A stretch of DNA of 64,000 bases from Galaxea fascicularis (lineage: Eukaryota > Cnidaria > Anthozoa > Scleractinia > Euphylliidae), in NCBI GenBank assembly GCA_948470475.1, contig OX419336.1, positions 4,032,984-4,096,983 on the forward strand, read 5' to 3'. How positions within the stretch are numbered: position 1 is the first letter of the stretch; every line of letters starts with the position of its first letter. The notes below the pieces were generated by a model. It worked only from the letters and a program-made list of their open reading frames with translations, did no database searches and was not told the origin of the DNA. This document shows positions 31,970-44,200 of this stretch, one piece after another. Made by a program: the position numbers and the translations under genes.

Positions 31970-34900
31970 TCATCATTTCTAGAGCACCCTTTCCAAGGTT
32001 CTAGGGTGTTTTACAACCACTAATGGAATATCCTAATTATTAAAAACTTAAAAGTTTAACCTATCTTGATGCATACCATGCAATAAATAAAACTGGAAAT
32101 CAAGCTACATGGATGACATAGTCAATAATCATAATTGAGCTCACAATAAGCCAAATGAAACAAATATTTTATTAGTTTTGAGTTCTGATTTGATTTTGAC
32201 GACCTGATTTAATTTCAAAAGACTCTCAGTCTTGTCTAATTTGTCATGTGTAGTTTTTTGCTGCAGCAAGTCATAAATACTGTTAAATACTGTTACTTGT
32301 TTCATGTTTTGGACTACCAGGAGATAAACATGTGTGGACATTGCCCAGTCCTTTCATTTATGTTTATTGCTGTTATTCAAGATTACTCATGCATTTGTTA
32401 CAGATCATAATTTCCTGCTTTTGTGTGATAACATTGTTGTACTCATCTAATGATGATTCTTTTTTTGTTACCCAAGAGCAACAAAAGACCTTGATCTTCA
32501 AGAGCTTCCCCCACTTGTTTACCAGTTGCTGCTACTTTCAACAAAGGTTCATTGTTTTATAAGTACTCTTTTTTGACACAGTCAGTGATTGAAACTAGAC
32601 TCCCTGCAGTCAATTTGTCATTGGAAATGCATCCAACTTTGAATAGACAATGGACGTTATTAGTTTTTGCCTTTAGTTTTTGTGAGATGTACATGTATCT
32701 TGTAGCCAAAAGTCTTGTGTTATTAATATTTCAAGGGACACAAACAGCTTGTTTTGGAGGGAGTAACTTCCTTTTTTAACAACTTGGATGAAACATTCCG
32801 CAAGGAGGATACAGACGCCAGGTTGGTAATTTGAACTTCCCATCCAGGAGGACTTACATTGTTTCTAATTTTCTTATTCGCTATGTTGCTTGACTAAAAA
32901 TGAGACTTAAGACCGCCAACCGGTTGGCTCAGTGGTAGAGCACCGGACTGCTGTGCGGGAGGCTGGGGGTTCCAGCCCTGGCCGGACCAACACTCAGGGT
33001 CTTTAAATAACTGAGGAGAAAGTGCTACCTTTGTAATGACATCTGCAAATGTTAGACTTTCTAGTCTTCTCGGATAAGGACGATAAAACCGGAGGTCCTG
33101 TCTCACAACTCTTCACAAATTGACTTTGTGGGACGTAAAAGAACCACTAGGGACGTAATGAACCCTGGCTGTGACCACCCCTAGTGCTGACCTAGAGGGC
33201 CACATGTTAGAAAACTCTTATTGGGTTAAACGTGTCTATACCCTCTATAAAAAATGGATATCGTATCGTATCATATAACTTTGTCATCTTTTTCAGCAAT
33301 TCAGAAGTCCAGACGGTGTCCAAGGATCAGCTGCGGCACATGGAAGGAACTGTGATCCTTCACATAACATTTGCTGTCAAGCAAGATCAGGACCTAGGAA
33401 AGGAGTTTGTAAAGTACTTAAAGGTATTCAAATTCTCTTGGTGGTAATACTTGCAGAGATCATAAAGGTGTACTTAGTGAATGGGTTACTAACAGTCAAA
33501 ACAGTGTTTCTATCTTATTGAGATCCTGCTCTTCTTTTGTTTTGAAATTCCAGGCTCACCAAAGCACACCAGGCTTAATATTGACACCTTTCAATGTTGC
33601 TTTGGCTCTTTCAATTGCACAGATTCGCAGATTTGAGGAAATGGTAAGGTCAAGGAAATGTAATGAAGGGCATGATGTAGAAGGACATGAGAAATGCAGA
33701 AAAATAGGTCTGTTTCAATATTTTGTGGTCAAAGGGCCAGAACTTGATGAAACAGAAACAAAAAGGGGTCAGCTTATGCTTGTTTTATTTCCTTTGTCTG
33801 GTCTCTCAAAAGAAATCATTCTTGGGTCACTTCAGTTGGTTCAGTTTAAGGATAAAGCCATGTACTGACATTTTCTGAATTTTCTTTATCCCTTTAAACC
33901 CTGAAGCTGTGGCTACACAAGCAATTTTTTCTGGAAATGGTCGTGTCACCGGCCAAATTTCTCACAATTTTTTGTGTGATTTTTTTAGCTGTTGGCATCG
34001 CAAGCAAAAAATTGCTCAAGTAGCTTCGGCTTAAGATCAAAATTTAAATTCTCATTGTTAAAATTTCAAGCAAATTCATCTTATGTGATCATGTCCTTAA
34101 CTCTTGTAAACACTGTTTTTTAAAGCGCTGATATTACCAGGAGAAATTTGATGCTGCTTACTCTTAGCTTATAAAGGGTTAAATCACACAATAGGGAGCT
34201 TAAGCACGCACGTTTTTGAGACGCGAATGGCAACCGGAAGTGAATATTTTGCACCCCAGGATAGCAGTCTCAACCAGACTTTTAAACTTAGGGTCTCTAA
34301 TAGTGAAAAGATACTTAGCGATATAAATATAGTTGTGTGAAGACAAGTTAAAAGGGAAAACTTCTCACTTCCGGTTGCCGTTTGCGTCTCAAAAACACGC
34401 GTGCTTAAGCTCGCTAATAAGTGCAGACCTGCATTATTTAGTTAAATGCCAATTTAACAAAGTTAGCCACCACTAGCTTTGTGCATGTCTGGCCAGCAGT
34501 CAATCTCACAAGTGCAGGCTCGAGTGGAACATTGCAGCTCGATCTTCGTGTTTCAGTGCAGTTTTGGACCGAGCATTTTCAGTAGTCCTGAGCGGTTTGG
34601 AGCTGTTGTTTTCAAGCATTTCCCCCACCCTCCCCACCCTCATTGTTTTTATCCTCCATTCCACTAATCTAATTAGTGTTGACGGTTGCCTGGAATGGGG
34701 GCTCATGGCTGGGTTGCGGGGATTTGCCAGCCATGGGGGCTGTATTCTATCTGGGGGCTGGCTGGACACAGTGGAAGCCCCTGGATACCCCAGGCACCCA
34801 CCTTCCATTTTAAGCGAGGCAGCGGTTAATCTGACATAGCCAGTCTAAGCCAAAGGAGACGAAAGTTTTTTTGATGTTTAAATTTTAGGGCCAAATCAAC

Positions 34901-37900
34901 ACTAACATGTATACCCAGGGTTCGCACAGTCTTGAAAAGTCCTTGAATTTTAGAGTAAATCCTTGAAGAGTCCTTGAATTCCACCATAAGGTCTTGAAAA
35001 GTCCTTGAATTTTAGAGTAAATCCTTGAAGAGTCCTTGAATTCCACCATAAGGTCTTGAAAAGTCCTTGAATTTTAGAGTAAATCCTTGAAGAGTCCTTG
35101 AATTCCACGATAAGGTCTTGAAAAGTCCTTGAATTTTGGCCAACATAGACTCTGAAGAGTACCAGGAAAGTTGTATCGTAAAGATTAGGGTGTTCTTCCG
35201 TTTTAATTTTGTAAAAAAAAAAATGCAACGAATTATGTAAAATTTAAGGCAGAACTGAACACGACCCAAAATGTGAGCTGAGACCAGATTGGAAGAGAGG
35301 CTTCAGGCGTTAAAAACTGTTAATTTGAAAGGTACAGAACGCTTTATTTTGTTAAACGAGTAACATGACCTTCCATGAAGGGTCCTTGAAAAATAATTTT
35401 GGTCCTTGAAAAGTCCTTGAAGAAAGATTTCAATTTTCTGTGCGAACCCTGATACCCTTCTTGCACTGAACCCTTCATTTGTGTCTACCTAACAGATGCT
35501 TTGCAGTCACATGGATGCATAATCTATTGTTTGGTTCATCAGTTGAATTGTAAAATCTCAATGTATTAAAAACTTTCCTATACCTGTCTGTTAGATATTT
35601 GAATTTTTGAAGTCAGCCGTGTTACGAAGTTTCAAAGATGAGGAAAGAAGGAAACAGTCCAAATGGGTGCGAGGTAGGCTAACTGTGTTCACATGCTACA
35701 GAAGCAGAGTTTGTTTAGCTTTTGGGGGTGGGGGGGGGGGGGGTTGCATAGATACAACTCAATAGTATTATGTTCGTAAAAAATTTTGACTACACTATTG
35801 CTCCTCCAGAAAATATTCCAGCATGTGCCTCAGTACAAGAGAAATTTCTGGAAACAGTTCAGAACAGGTACCAAACAAAGAGTCCAGAAATATTGTCTGT
35901 AGCTGTCTTTATTCTTCTTTAATTGGTTGCAGTTGTCTACAGAATGTTCATAACATGTCCAATATTATTTGTCCAATGACAAACTTGTAGAAGCTGAATG
36001 AGAGTTTAGCAGCCATCTCCTTGCTTGGATAACACTGTCTTGTCTGATCAGATGTTCCCATGTTTATTCCCCTTGGCATACATGTACCATGACTTATGGA
36101 GATGGAACATACCATCATAAAATTTTCTGTTAATTTTTGCCACAGTTTCTTTGGATGGGATCATGTGACACAAGGACTAGTGCAGTTGGGTTTCACCTTG
36201 ATGGATGCTTTCGGTCCCAAGAGTTTTGGTATGTTTCATGAAATGAAAACTTGAAGTTGAATTAGTCTAAATTATACTAAGTGTAAACAGATGTACAAGT
36301 TTTTTTTTGGAAGTTATTCACCACCTATTGTGCCATTGAGCTGCAGTAGACAATATTAATTTGTTTGTTTGTTTGTTTGTTTGTTAAATGAATAAAAAAG
36401 CAAGAGCTAATATTTTTTCATTTATTTGTGGTTATCTTATTTTGGAGTAAAAAGAAAAGAGGCGTTGGTGTGCTCTTTCTTACCATAGGATGTGCTGTAG
36501 GTCAAAATGAAATTTATGATCCATGAATAATTAGAGTTAGGAGACATTTCAACCTAGGTTGAAATTATTTTAACCTACAACATGTACAAAAATTATTGCT
36601 ATTGCATTTGATTTCCAAAATCTAACATTTTCTTTTTGAATAGATGCTGCATCCTCACCAAATTTTTCTCCAGCACAACACTCATACAAGCTAGGATCCT
36701 CAGTACTTCTTGATACTTTTAAGGTACATCGGGTCAATCTTAAATTAGTTGTTTCTCTGCTGTTTGGTGTGTAAGCACCAACAGCTGACCAAAACCTGGC
36801 GGCTAATTTAATGATGGAGGGCAGTCACTTGAACAAAGATTCTATTGACCCAAATTCATCAGTCACTTCTTCTTTGTTGTTACTGCAGAAAAAAAAATTG
36901 TTGAAAGAGCTGGTGCCTTAAATGAACCTCTAACGTGTGACAATGCCACATGATATAGCTCACTGGCAGGTGCTAGTGAAAGCAGCAACGTTATAAAAAA
37001 TCCTAGAGTTTTTCCATAGTAAGAGTGGGCTACTCAGAAGCCAAGTTGATGTTTGAGATGATTGACTAAAGAGTTTTTTTTATGAAAGAGGAATTTATAA
37101 TGTGATGTGATTGTTTCTCTTCTAGGCCCATGAGTTGGTTCGATCAGAGATTCTCCAACAAATTCTTAACAGAGTTATTACCAAGGCAACCACACCTGTC
37201 AGTCATTATATTGGTAAGGAAGAAATCAATCATAACTGACGTTAGTCTTGTTGTCATAAGTGAGAAACAAACAAACTAATATTGCATGAAACATGAAGGA
37301 AGCTTTTTTGTTTCTTAAAAAATAACCCATCAAAATACCGTTGCCATGATCATCCATGGCTGGATATACATGTATCTGCCACCAAATTTAACACCACCTC
37401 TATTCTTGGCACATCTCTACCGGGCTATCAGGGGTTTCAATGATTTTTTAAATAGCCATCTCAGCTAGCTAAAGCATGCAGTGACCTGATTAATTTTTTT
37501 AGTCATTTTAGTGAAATCTAGACAAAGTAGGCATCGGTGAGAGATAAATTCTGACACAGTAGGAGGCAGTTTTCGCTGGTTGCCAGCTTCTAATGAAACC
37601 TCTGGCTATGCACATAATTCTGAACACATCCACTCCCTGTCAGACAGCTGTTGGACTATATGGTCTGCTTTTTCCTGTTTCATTCTCAAAGCGAGGGTGT
37701 AGGTAATGCATCACTCTCTTGGTTCTCATTGAAACTGTCATTTGCTTTTTCATGTCCATGTTTAGCATATAATATTGTGGTGACAATAAGTGTTGATTTT
37801 GTTTCTCAGAACTTCTAGCCAGCACTGTTTCTGCTGCACCACATGTGTTGTTAGAGTCTTTACCAAGGGTAAGGGAGCCATATTACCTAACTATCGAGCC

Positions 37901-40900
37901 CCAGTACTAGTATGGGTGTTCCTGTCTACAGGTTCATGCTAAAGATAAATGGAGGTGTACACTGAATGCCAGAATCATTGACGAAATATTGGTTTTGTCC
38001 TGAACTTTTAGAATAGAGGTGTGAGGGGTCATGAAATCGAGTTAAAATGATTTCAACCTAGTTTGATTCTGAATTTCCTTTGTCTTCTAACCATAATTAT
38101 TAGGGTTAGGAAACAAAGGACATTCATTTGAACCTACAACAAATACAGTTGTTATCATTTGGGCCAACAAATACACCTGTCCCATTTCAATAAAGTCAAA
38201 GTCACTGTATGATAGCTTGTACTAATTTTGCTCAGGTCAAAGAGGCTTTGGATTATCTGTCCTTCTTACCACCAAAATCAGCTGAAGGTTTCCTTAAAGC
38301 AATCCAGGTACTTGTTCAGTGTTTGTGTGGTTTCTTTATTTTCCAGTCCTGCAAAGTGGTCATTTTGATCATGAGTTAAAGACTGTCATCCATTTTCTAT
38401 AGCACAATTGACCATTCGTTGATTCCATTACTATTCAACTGACACGTACGTGTCCTTTGAGTGGATGTTATTCACAAACCCATTGAAGGGCTGAGAGCAT
38501 AACCAACCTTTGTCGAATTTTAGGTCGTTTTTCGATTTTGCTCGGATTTGTCTGAATTGTTGCATATGAACTGTAATTTGATTGTAAAACATTGTCCAGT
38601 ACTTTTTTTCACGGATTTCTGATTCATTTTCAAGAAATAACGTATGCAAAAAGCTGTGTTTTGCCTTGCCGACACAAAGAAATCACCATCCCGTGAAACA
38701 GGTCGGCAATTATTGATTTCTGTTCATAATGAGTCAGAGATAATCAAAAGTTAAAAAAGTCCAGTCGCTATGGAATCATGTCAAAGGTCAGCATTGGAGC
38801 TGTCAATAAAGTCAATTTGTGGCTTCACTACAGCAGCATCTTAGCACACTTTCTGTAAACTAAACATAACATGAATCTATGAAAATTTCATCCACAAACT
38901 CAAAACCTCACAGCTGCCTTGTGATTAGTAATTAGAACAGCCGTTTGGAAGTCCTACTGATGAGCCTTCATTTAGATGATCATACTGTATTTCTTTTGTA
39001 ACCATTCCATACAGCATTCCCTCAGGCCTTTCAAGTTAATCTTTTCCACTTGCTCTACAGCCACTTTTAAAGATCAGCTTGTCCTTGAGAGATTCTCTAA
39101 TCCTTGTGTTGCGAAAGGCAATGTTTTCAAGGTAAAAAAAAGACTATTCTAGTTAAATAAAAACTTTAATATTTTTAATCCCCACTGCTGCCACCTGCTT
39201 TTGAAGTACCTGAGTGTTTTTTAACTACAGCATTTTATGTCAAAGTAGTTAGGGATCAAAGTTAAAAAAAGGCATGAGAAATCGCAATACCTTGTAATGT
39301 TTTATTTTTCTGTTAATTGGTGTTAGAGGTATAGTCCCTGTTACGATATCAACAATATTATTGTTTTCTTGTATTTGCTGATTGTGTACTTAATATTATA
39401 CTACAAGCAATTGCAAAAAGAGTTGAGACACTCACTGTGAAACATCCTATAATACGTGACATAGAGGTCAGCACATTCCACCCTTCCCCTCCCCCCATGC
39501 AAAGTTGTTTTCATCTTGATCTAGCATTGAAACGAAAGGGTATCAACATTGCAATGGGGGGAGGGGGAGAAGGGGCATTGCGACTTCTCTTTAGGTTTGG
39601 AAATAGGGTTTTAGCAGGAAGAGGTGAAATTTCTAATGAATGTCTCAACCTTTTTGCAACTGCTTGTAGCTTGGATAATGCTGATAAAATGGATCTCTCT
39701 CTGTACCCTCCAATACAGTTTTGTTTCAGTTCAAATACAGCAACATGCAGACATAATTATTTTGTTCCAATAGTCATTACTTTTGTCCTATAATAGTTGT
39801 ATTTGGCATATCTCCTGTTTAAAAAGTTTGTGATGCTTTCACAGGCAAGTAGATGCACGTAAGATTGCAGTTACAGGATTTCTTCTCATTCTTAAACATT
39901 TCAAGGTACAGACTTTCCAGTATGGCTTCACAAGTGTTGATGTTTTTCATGGCAGAGTGTGTTTGAAAGATTGTTATGGAGCGTAACATAGTCAGCAAAA
40001 ATTCAACTTGTTTTTGGTGAGATCATGGATGTTCTCACTGACAGTGTCATCCTTTTTTTATTACAAATGTTATCTCGTAGGTCTTAGGTGGAGGCATTTC
40101 TTCAAGTCAACCATCTAGTCAGTTGAGCCAAACTTTGTCACATTCAAGTCAAGTTCAGGTTGATGTACATGTCAGAGGAAGTGGCGTGGGCAATGAGGCA
40201 CTGTGTCTAGAGATACTTGGTAATGCCTCATTCACATTCCTGAATAATACTTGAAATTAGAAGACCTTTCTTCAGCATTTCTCCTTGAGGCTATGTACTG
40301 TGTGAACTTGTATGACCTTTTTGACTAAAATATGTGTCTGATTTAACTTGAAAGAGAATCAAAACAATTATTTTATTTATTTTGGACTCATAGGTTCAGT
40401 TTATTCACTGATTTCTGTTCTCTTTTGAAAGTTGGGGGAAAATCATTTAACCCCTTTTAAAGTTGAGGGTTAGGATTAGGGTTAGCATGTTGTTGTAAAG
40501 TACATGTATGGTCAGGCCTTGTTGAAGTAAAAGTATACCATAAGTGTGTGGAATCTTTAGGTTTCCTTAAGTGGGTCACATTCAGAATTATTTGAAAACT
40601 TATCCAAAGTTTAGTGTCCTTTTCCCAAAAGTTTAGCACAGTTTTTACTATAACTATGATGATAGAAATGAACCTCTTTTCAGGAAACCTCCGACGATGT
40701 CTTACTCAGCAAGCAGATGTCAGGGTTCAGCTCTATGAGGTAATGTTCACAAGAGTCTCTGATTTGTAATTCTTTTGTGGTGCAATCCATACAACCCCTC
40801 AATTCATCTTTTTGAAGGATATATTCTAGTGTTTTCATTAGCAGAAACTGTTGATTATATCAGACAACAACAATAATACACTCAGGATTAGAGAATACTC

Positions 40901-41233
40901 ACACTCCACCAGGTAGTCTTGTGTTGCCAGTTTTGCATGCTAGGGAAAAGTTCATGCTACTTGGAGACTTCTAGATCAGAAAATTAGCACTTTTAATCTG
41001 TCTTATTTTGTTGATAATGAATTTTTTGACAGTAGTATTTAGGCTAAGGCTTTCTCTCTTGGTTTATTTGACTCTTCATTAGCCATGTCTCTTTGAAATG
41101 TTTAAATGTATGGTAAATATTGTTTTTTTATTGTTTTAGGGATTGTTCAATGTGCTTTGTAGGAATCCTCAGCTACAGCAGCCAATTTTAGACATGTTCA
41201 GTGCTCAGGTGACTTTACTAATTTACTGATTGG

Positions 41234-41273
<40 letters not shown>

Positions 41274-44200
41274 CTGACTGACTGACTGATTGATTGATTG
41301 ATTGATTGATTGGCACTGAACTGTACCCACTTAACTTATTTCCAGTTATGTAACAATAATTATGTAAGTCTCTACTGGTACCTTTTGGCATAGATTACAA
41401 ATGCTCCTTCTGCATCCTACATATGCCAATACAGGCTATGTAAAGGCAAAAAATTGTTCAAATAAGTGCATAGATATCTTGGATAAGCTGAGTTTAAAAA
41501 ACTATGGCAGCAAAAAAAAATTGCTGACTCAAGACAATCTTGCAGTCTTGACTGTTGTTACTGAGTATTCCAAATGCAAAAGGACTGTTACTGGTAGTTT
41601 GGATATCTGGAAAAAGGTTTAACATAGTGTCTCTTTATTATCATAAGCTGGGCCTTTCCCTCCTTGAGAATATATTTTCTTTATTGTAAATAATTATTTT
41701 GTTGTGACAGTTTCTGAAGTATACCGAGTCTGATGAAGATGTCACCCCCCCTATCAAATTAGAGCCCTGCTTATCAGCTTCAGGTGATCAAGTCTACCTA
41801 ACAGAGCCACTGGTATGTTCCTATTTGAATGTCTTAATTGTCCCTTTTCAAGACAGCCATTTCTTATGTTGTATCATTACACTTCAGGCTCACCTACAGT
41901 GTTACCTACTGCACTCCATGGCAAAATGCATTGAAAACCTCAACCAAGATGATGAGGGAGAGCATGGTATGTACACTGGGACACCTCTGAGGCCGGAGCC
42001 CATCATGGACTCCTGGTCTGCAGCCACCTCTGTGAAGTTCTTATACTGGTGAACTTCAAAAGCCTAGTGCTGTCATTAAGGGCAGGGAGCCGGGGGTTTT
42101 AACTAGAAATGCCTGCTACTTATTAACTGATTGTGTGGCCATTACAGGGAAATCGCAGACTGAGACCTTGATGTATTGACCAAGCAATAGCGAGGTCAAT
42201 ACCAAGGCCAAGGTCTGAGAATTGTCAGGCGAAGAAGAAGTTTTTAGTGTCCATGGTCGTTACAAGGAAATCCTGCCTGCTCAGCAGCCAATCAAATTAC
42301 TCATATTACTGTTGCCATATAATCATAATTTATATCCCCGGCTACTTTCATAGAACAAGAGGATAATGACTTAACCACAATAGCTGGATTTCTTGGCTAT
42401 TTTTTGCACATCCCTGCCTACTTCAAACATTGGTGATCACCATACTTAGGACGATTATGGTGCATGCATCTCTTCTGTTGTCTTTCTAGCATCAAATCTT
42501 TTGTGTGATGTTTGTGTTATTTGTTAATAATATAAAATGAATGAGTTCGAAATAAAGGTTGTTGTTGTTGTTATGTTCCAGTAATAGCTAATTAATTTTA
42601 ATAATTATTTGGAATTTCAGAATCCATGGAGCACATTCTCAATGAATTAGAAGATTTGTTTCAATCACTTGTGCGCAGAATGAACAAGTCTGAAATGGAA
42701 GACTTTGAGCTGGTAATTGCTTTTATTGTTGTTGTTCTTTTAATTTGGGGTTAATGCTTGGCTTAAACAACATGTTTCTTACCCTAAACTTGATGTATGT
42801 ATAGTATCTTTCTTTAAAGTTGTATTCTAATTCTCCCAGGATAAGTCAGCTGACTTCTCACTGGCCTCAAGTGTTGGTATAAAGAACAATATTCTTGCTC
42901 TTCTGGTTCTTGGAGTTTATGAGGTGTGTTTTCTAATTTCTTTAGCAATGTACAATCCTTTATGTCAATAAAAAATAATTATTGTTAACTGTATACAGAT
43001 GTCCATTTTTGCACTAGGTTTTGTTGGAGTACAGCTTTGCTGAAGGAGAATTAAGGTGAGTTAATTACTTACTTAGCTTTAGGAAAGGAATATGGAAATT
43101 GGTATTTGTATCATCCTCACTCTTAAGAAAAAGCGTTTGGAAAACATATCTACTGGTATATCCTATGGAGTGTTGGTGACCATGGCTTTTTCTCTCTCTA
43201 AGTATCAAATAATAGACCCTTCTCCAAAATGGCGGCAATGGATTTGAATGAGTTAAAATTGACGTTCTGAATGGAAAACTGATACCAGAAATAGGAAGAG
43301 CACCTGTACTTTAGTAACCCTGCAAAGTTTCATTATATCAGGTGTTATATTAGCTGAGAACATGTAAGTTGAAATTTGACAAATTTACAGACGATTGTAT
43401 GACTGGGGGTATGGCGTAATGGAGTAATACACTTCACATCCCTTTTCTTAACAAATGATCAAAACTGCTGTGAGCAATCAAGTAGCCTGTTTACTTTGAG
43501 TTGGGTCAAACCAGTGTTGAAAGGTTTCACGATAAGTAATTATTATGTTCACCCTTAATTTTTCTGTGTCGAATTCTTCAAATCATGTTATCGTCACCAA
43601 TAGTACTGAGTCAGCTGAAGAAACAGCACAGTTGTTTGGGAATTATCACCAGCTGTCTGAGATACTGAAGGAAAAAGCGAATACCACTGGTAAGTCTGAC
43701 CCATGTTATGTCATACAGCGTTAAGGTATTTTTTATCACCTAAACTGGTTTAGCTGAATGTATCACCGGGTAAGATGGAAGGCCTGATAAAGCCCTGTAG
43801 TCAGAGAACCTTGCATACTTCAAAACAAAAACCCAATTATCAGTTGTTTTGTTGTTATACTAAGAAATCAAAATTGTCAGACTCATTTACAACATAGAAA
43901 CAGTGTTCTGTAACTACGTTAGGTTGTTTTTTTAATGTTTCTTACATGAGACATCCATGCACAGTGAGCAAAATTTTGTGATGATGTTTTGTAAGAGAAA
44001 TATACAGATTAACGTCTGTGTCACAAATGGAGGTTGGGTGCTCAGGGATCTGGGGACTGGTACCACTGTCCCAAACCCAGGTCGGTGGAACATCCCATAA
44101 GCCTGCCCTTCCCGCAACCCAGCCATGAGCCCTGCCTGCCCAAAAATATACTAATAAAACTAACGCTAACGCCATGCCACGCCATGCCAAACAAACTGAG

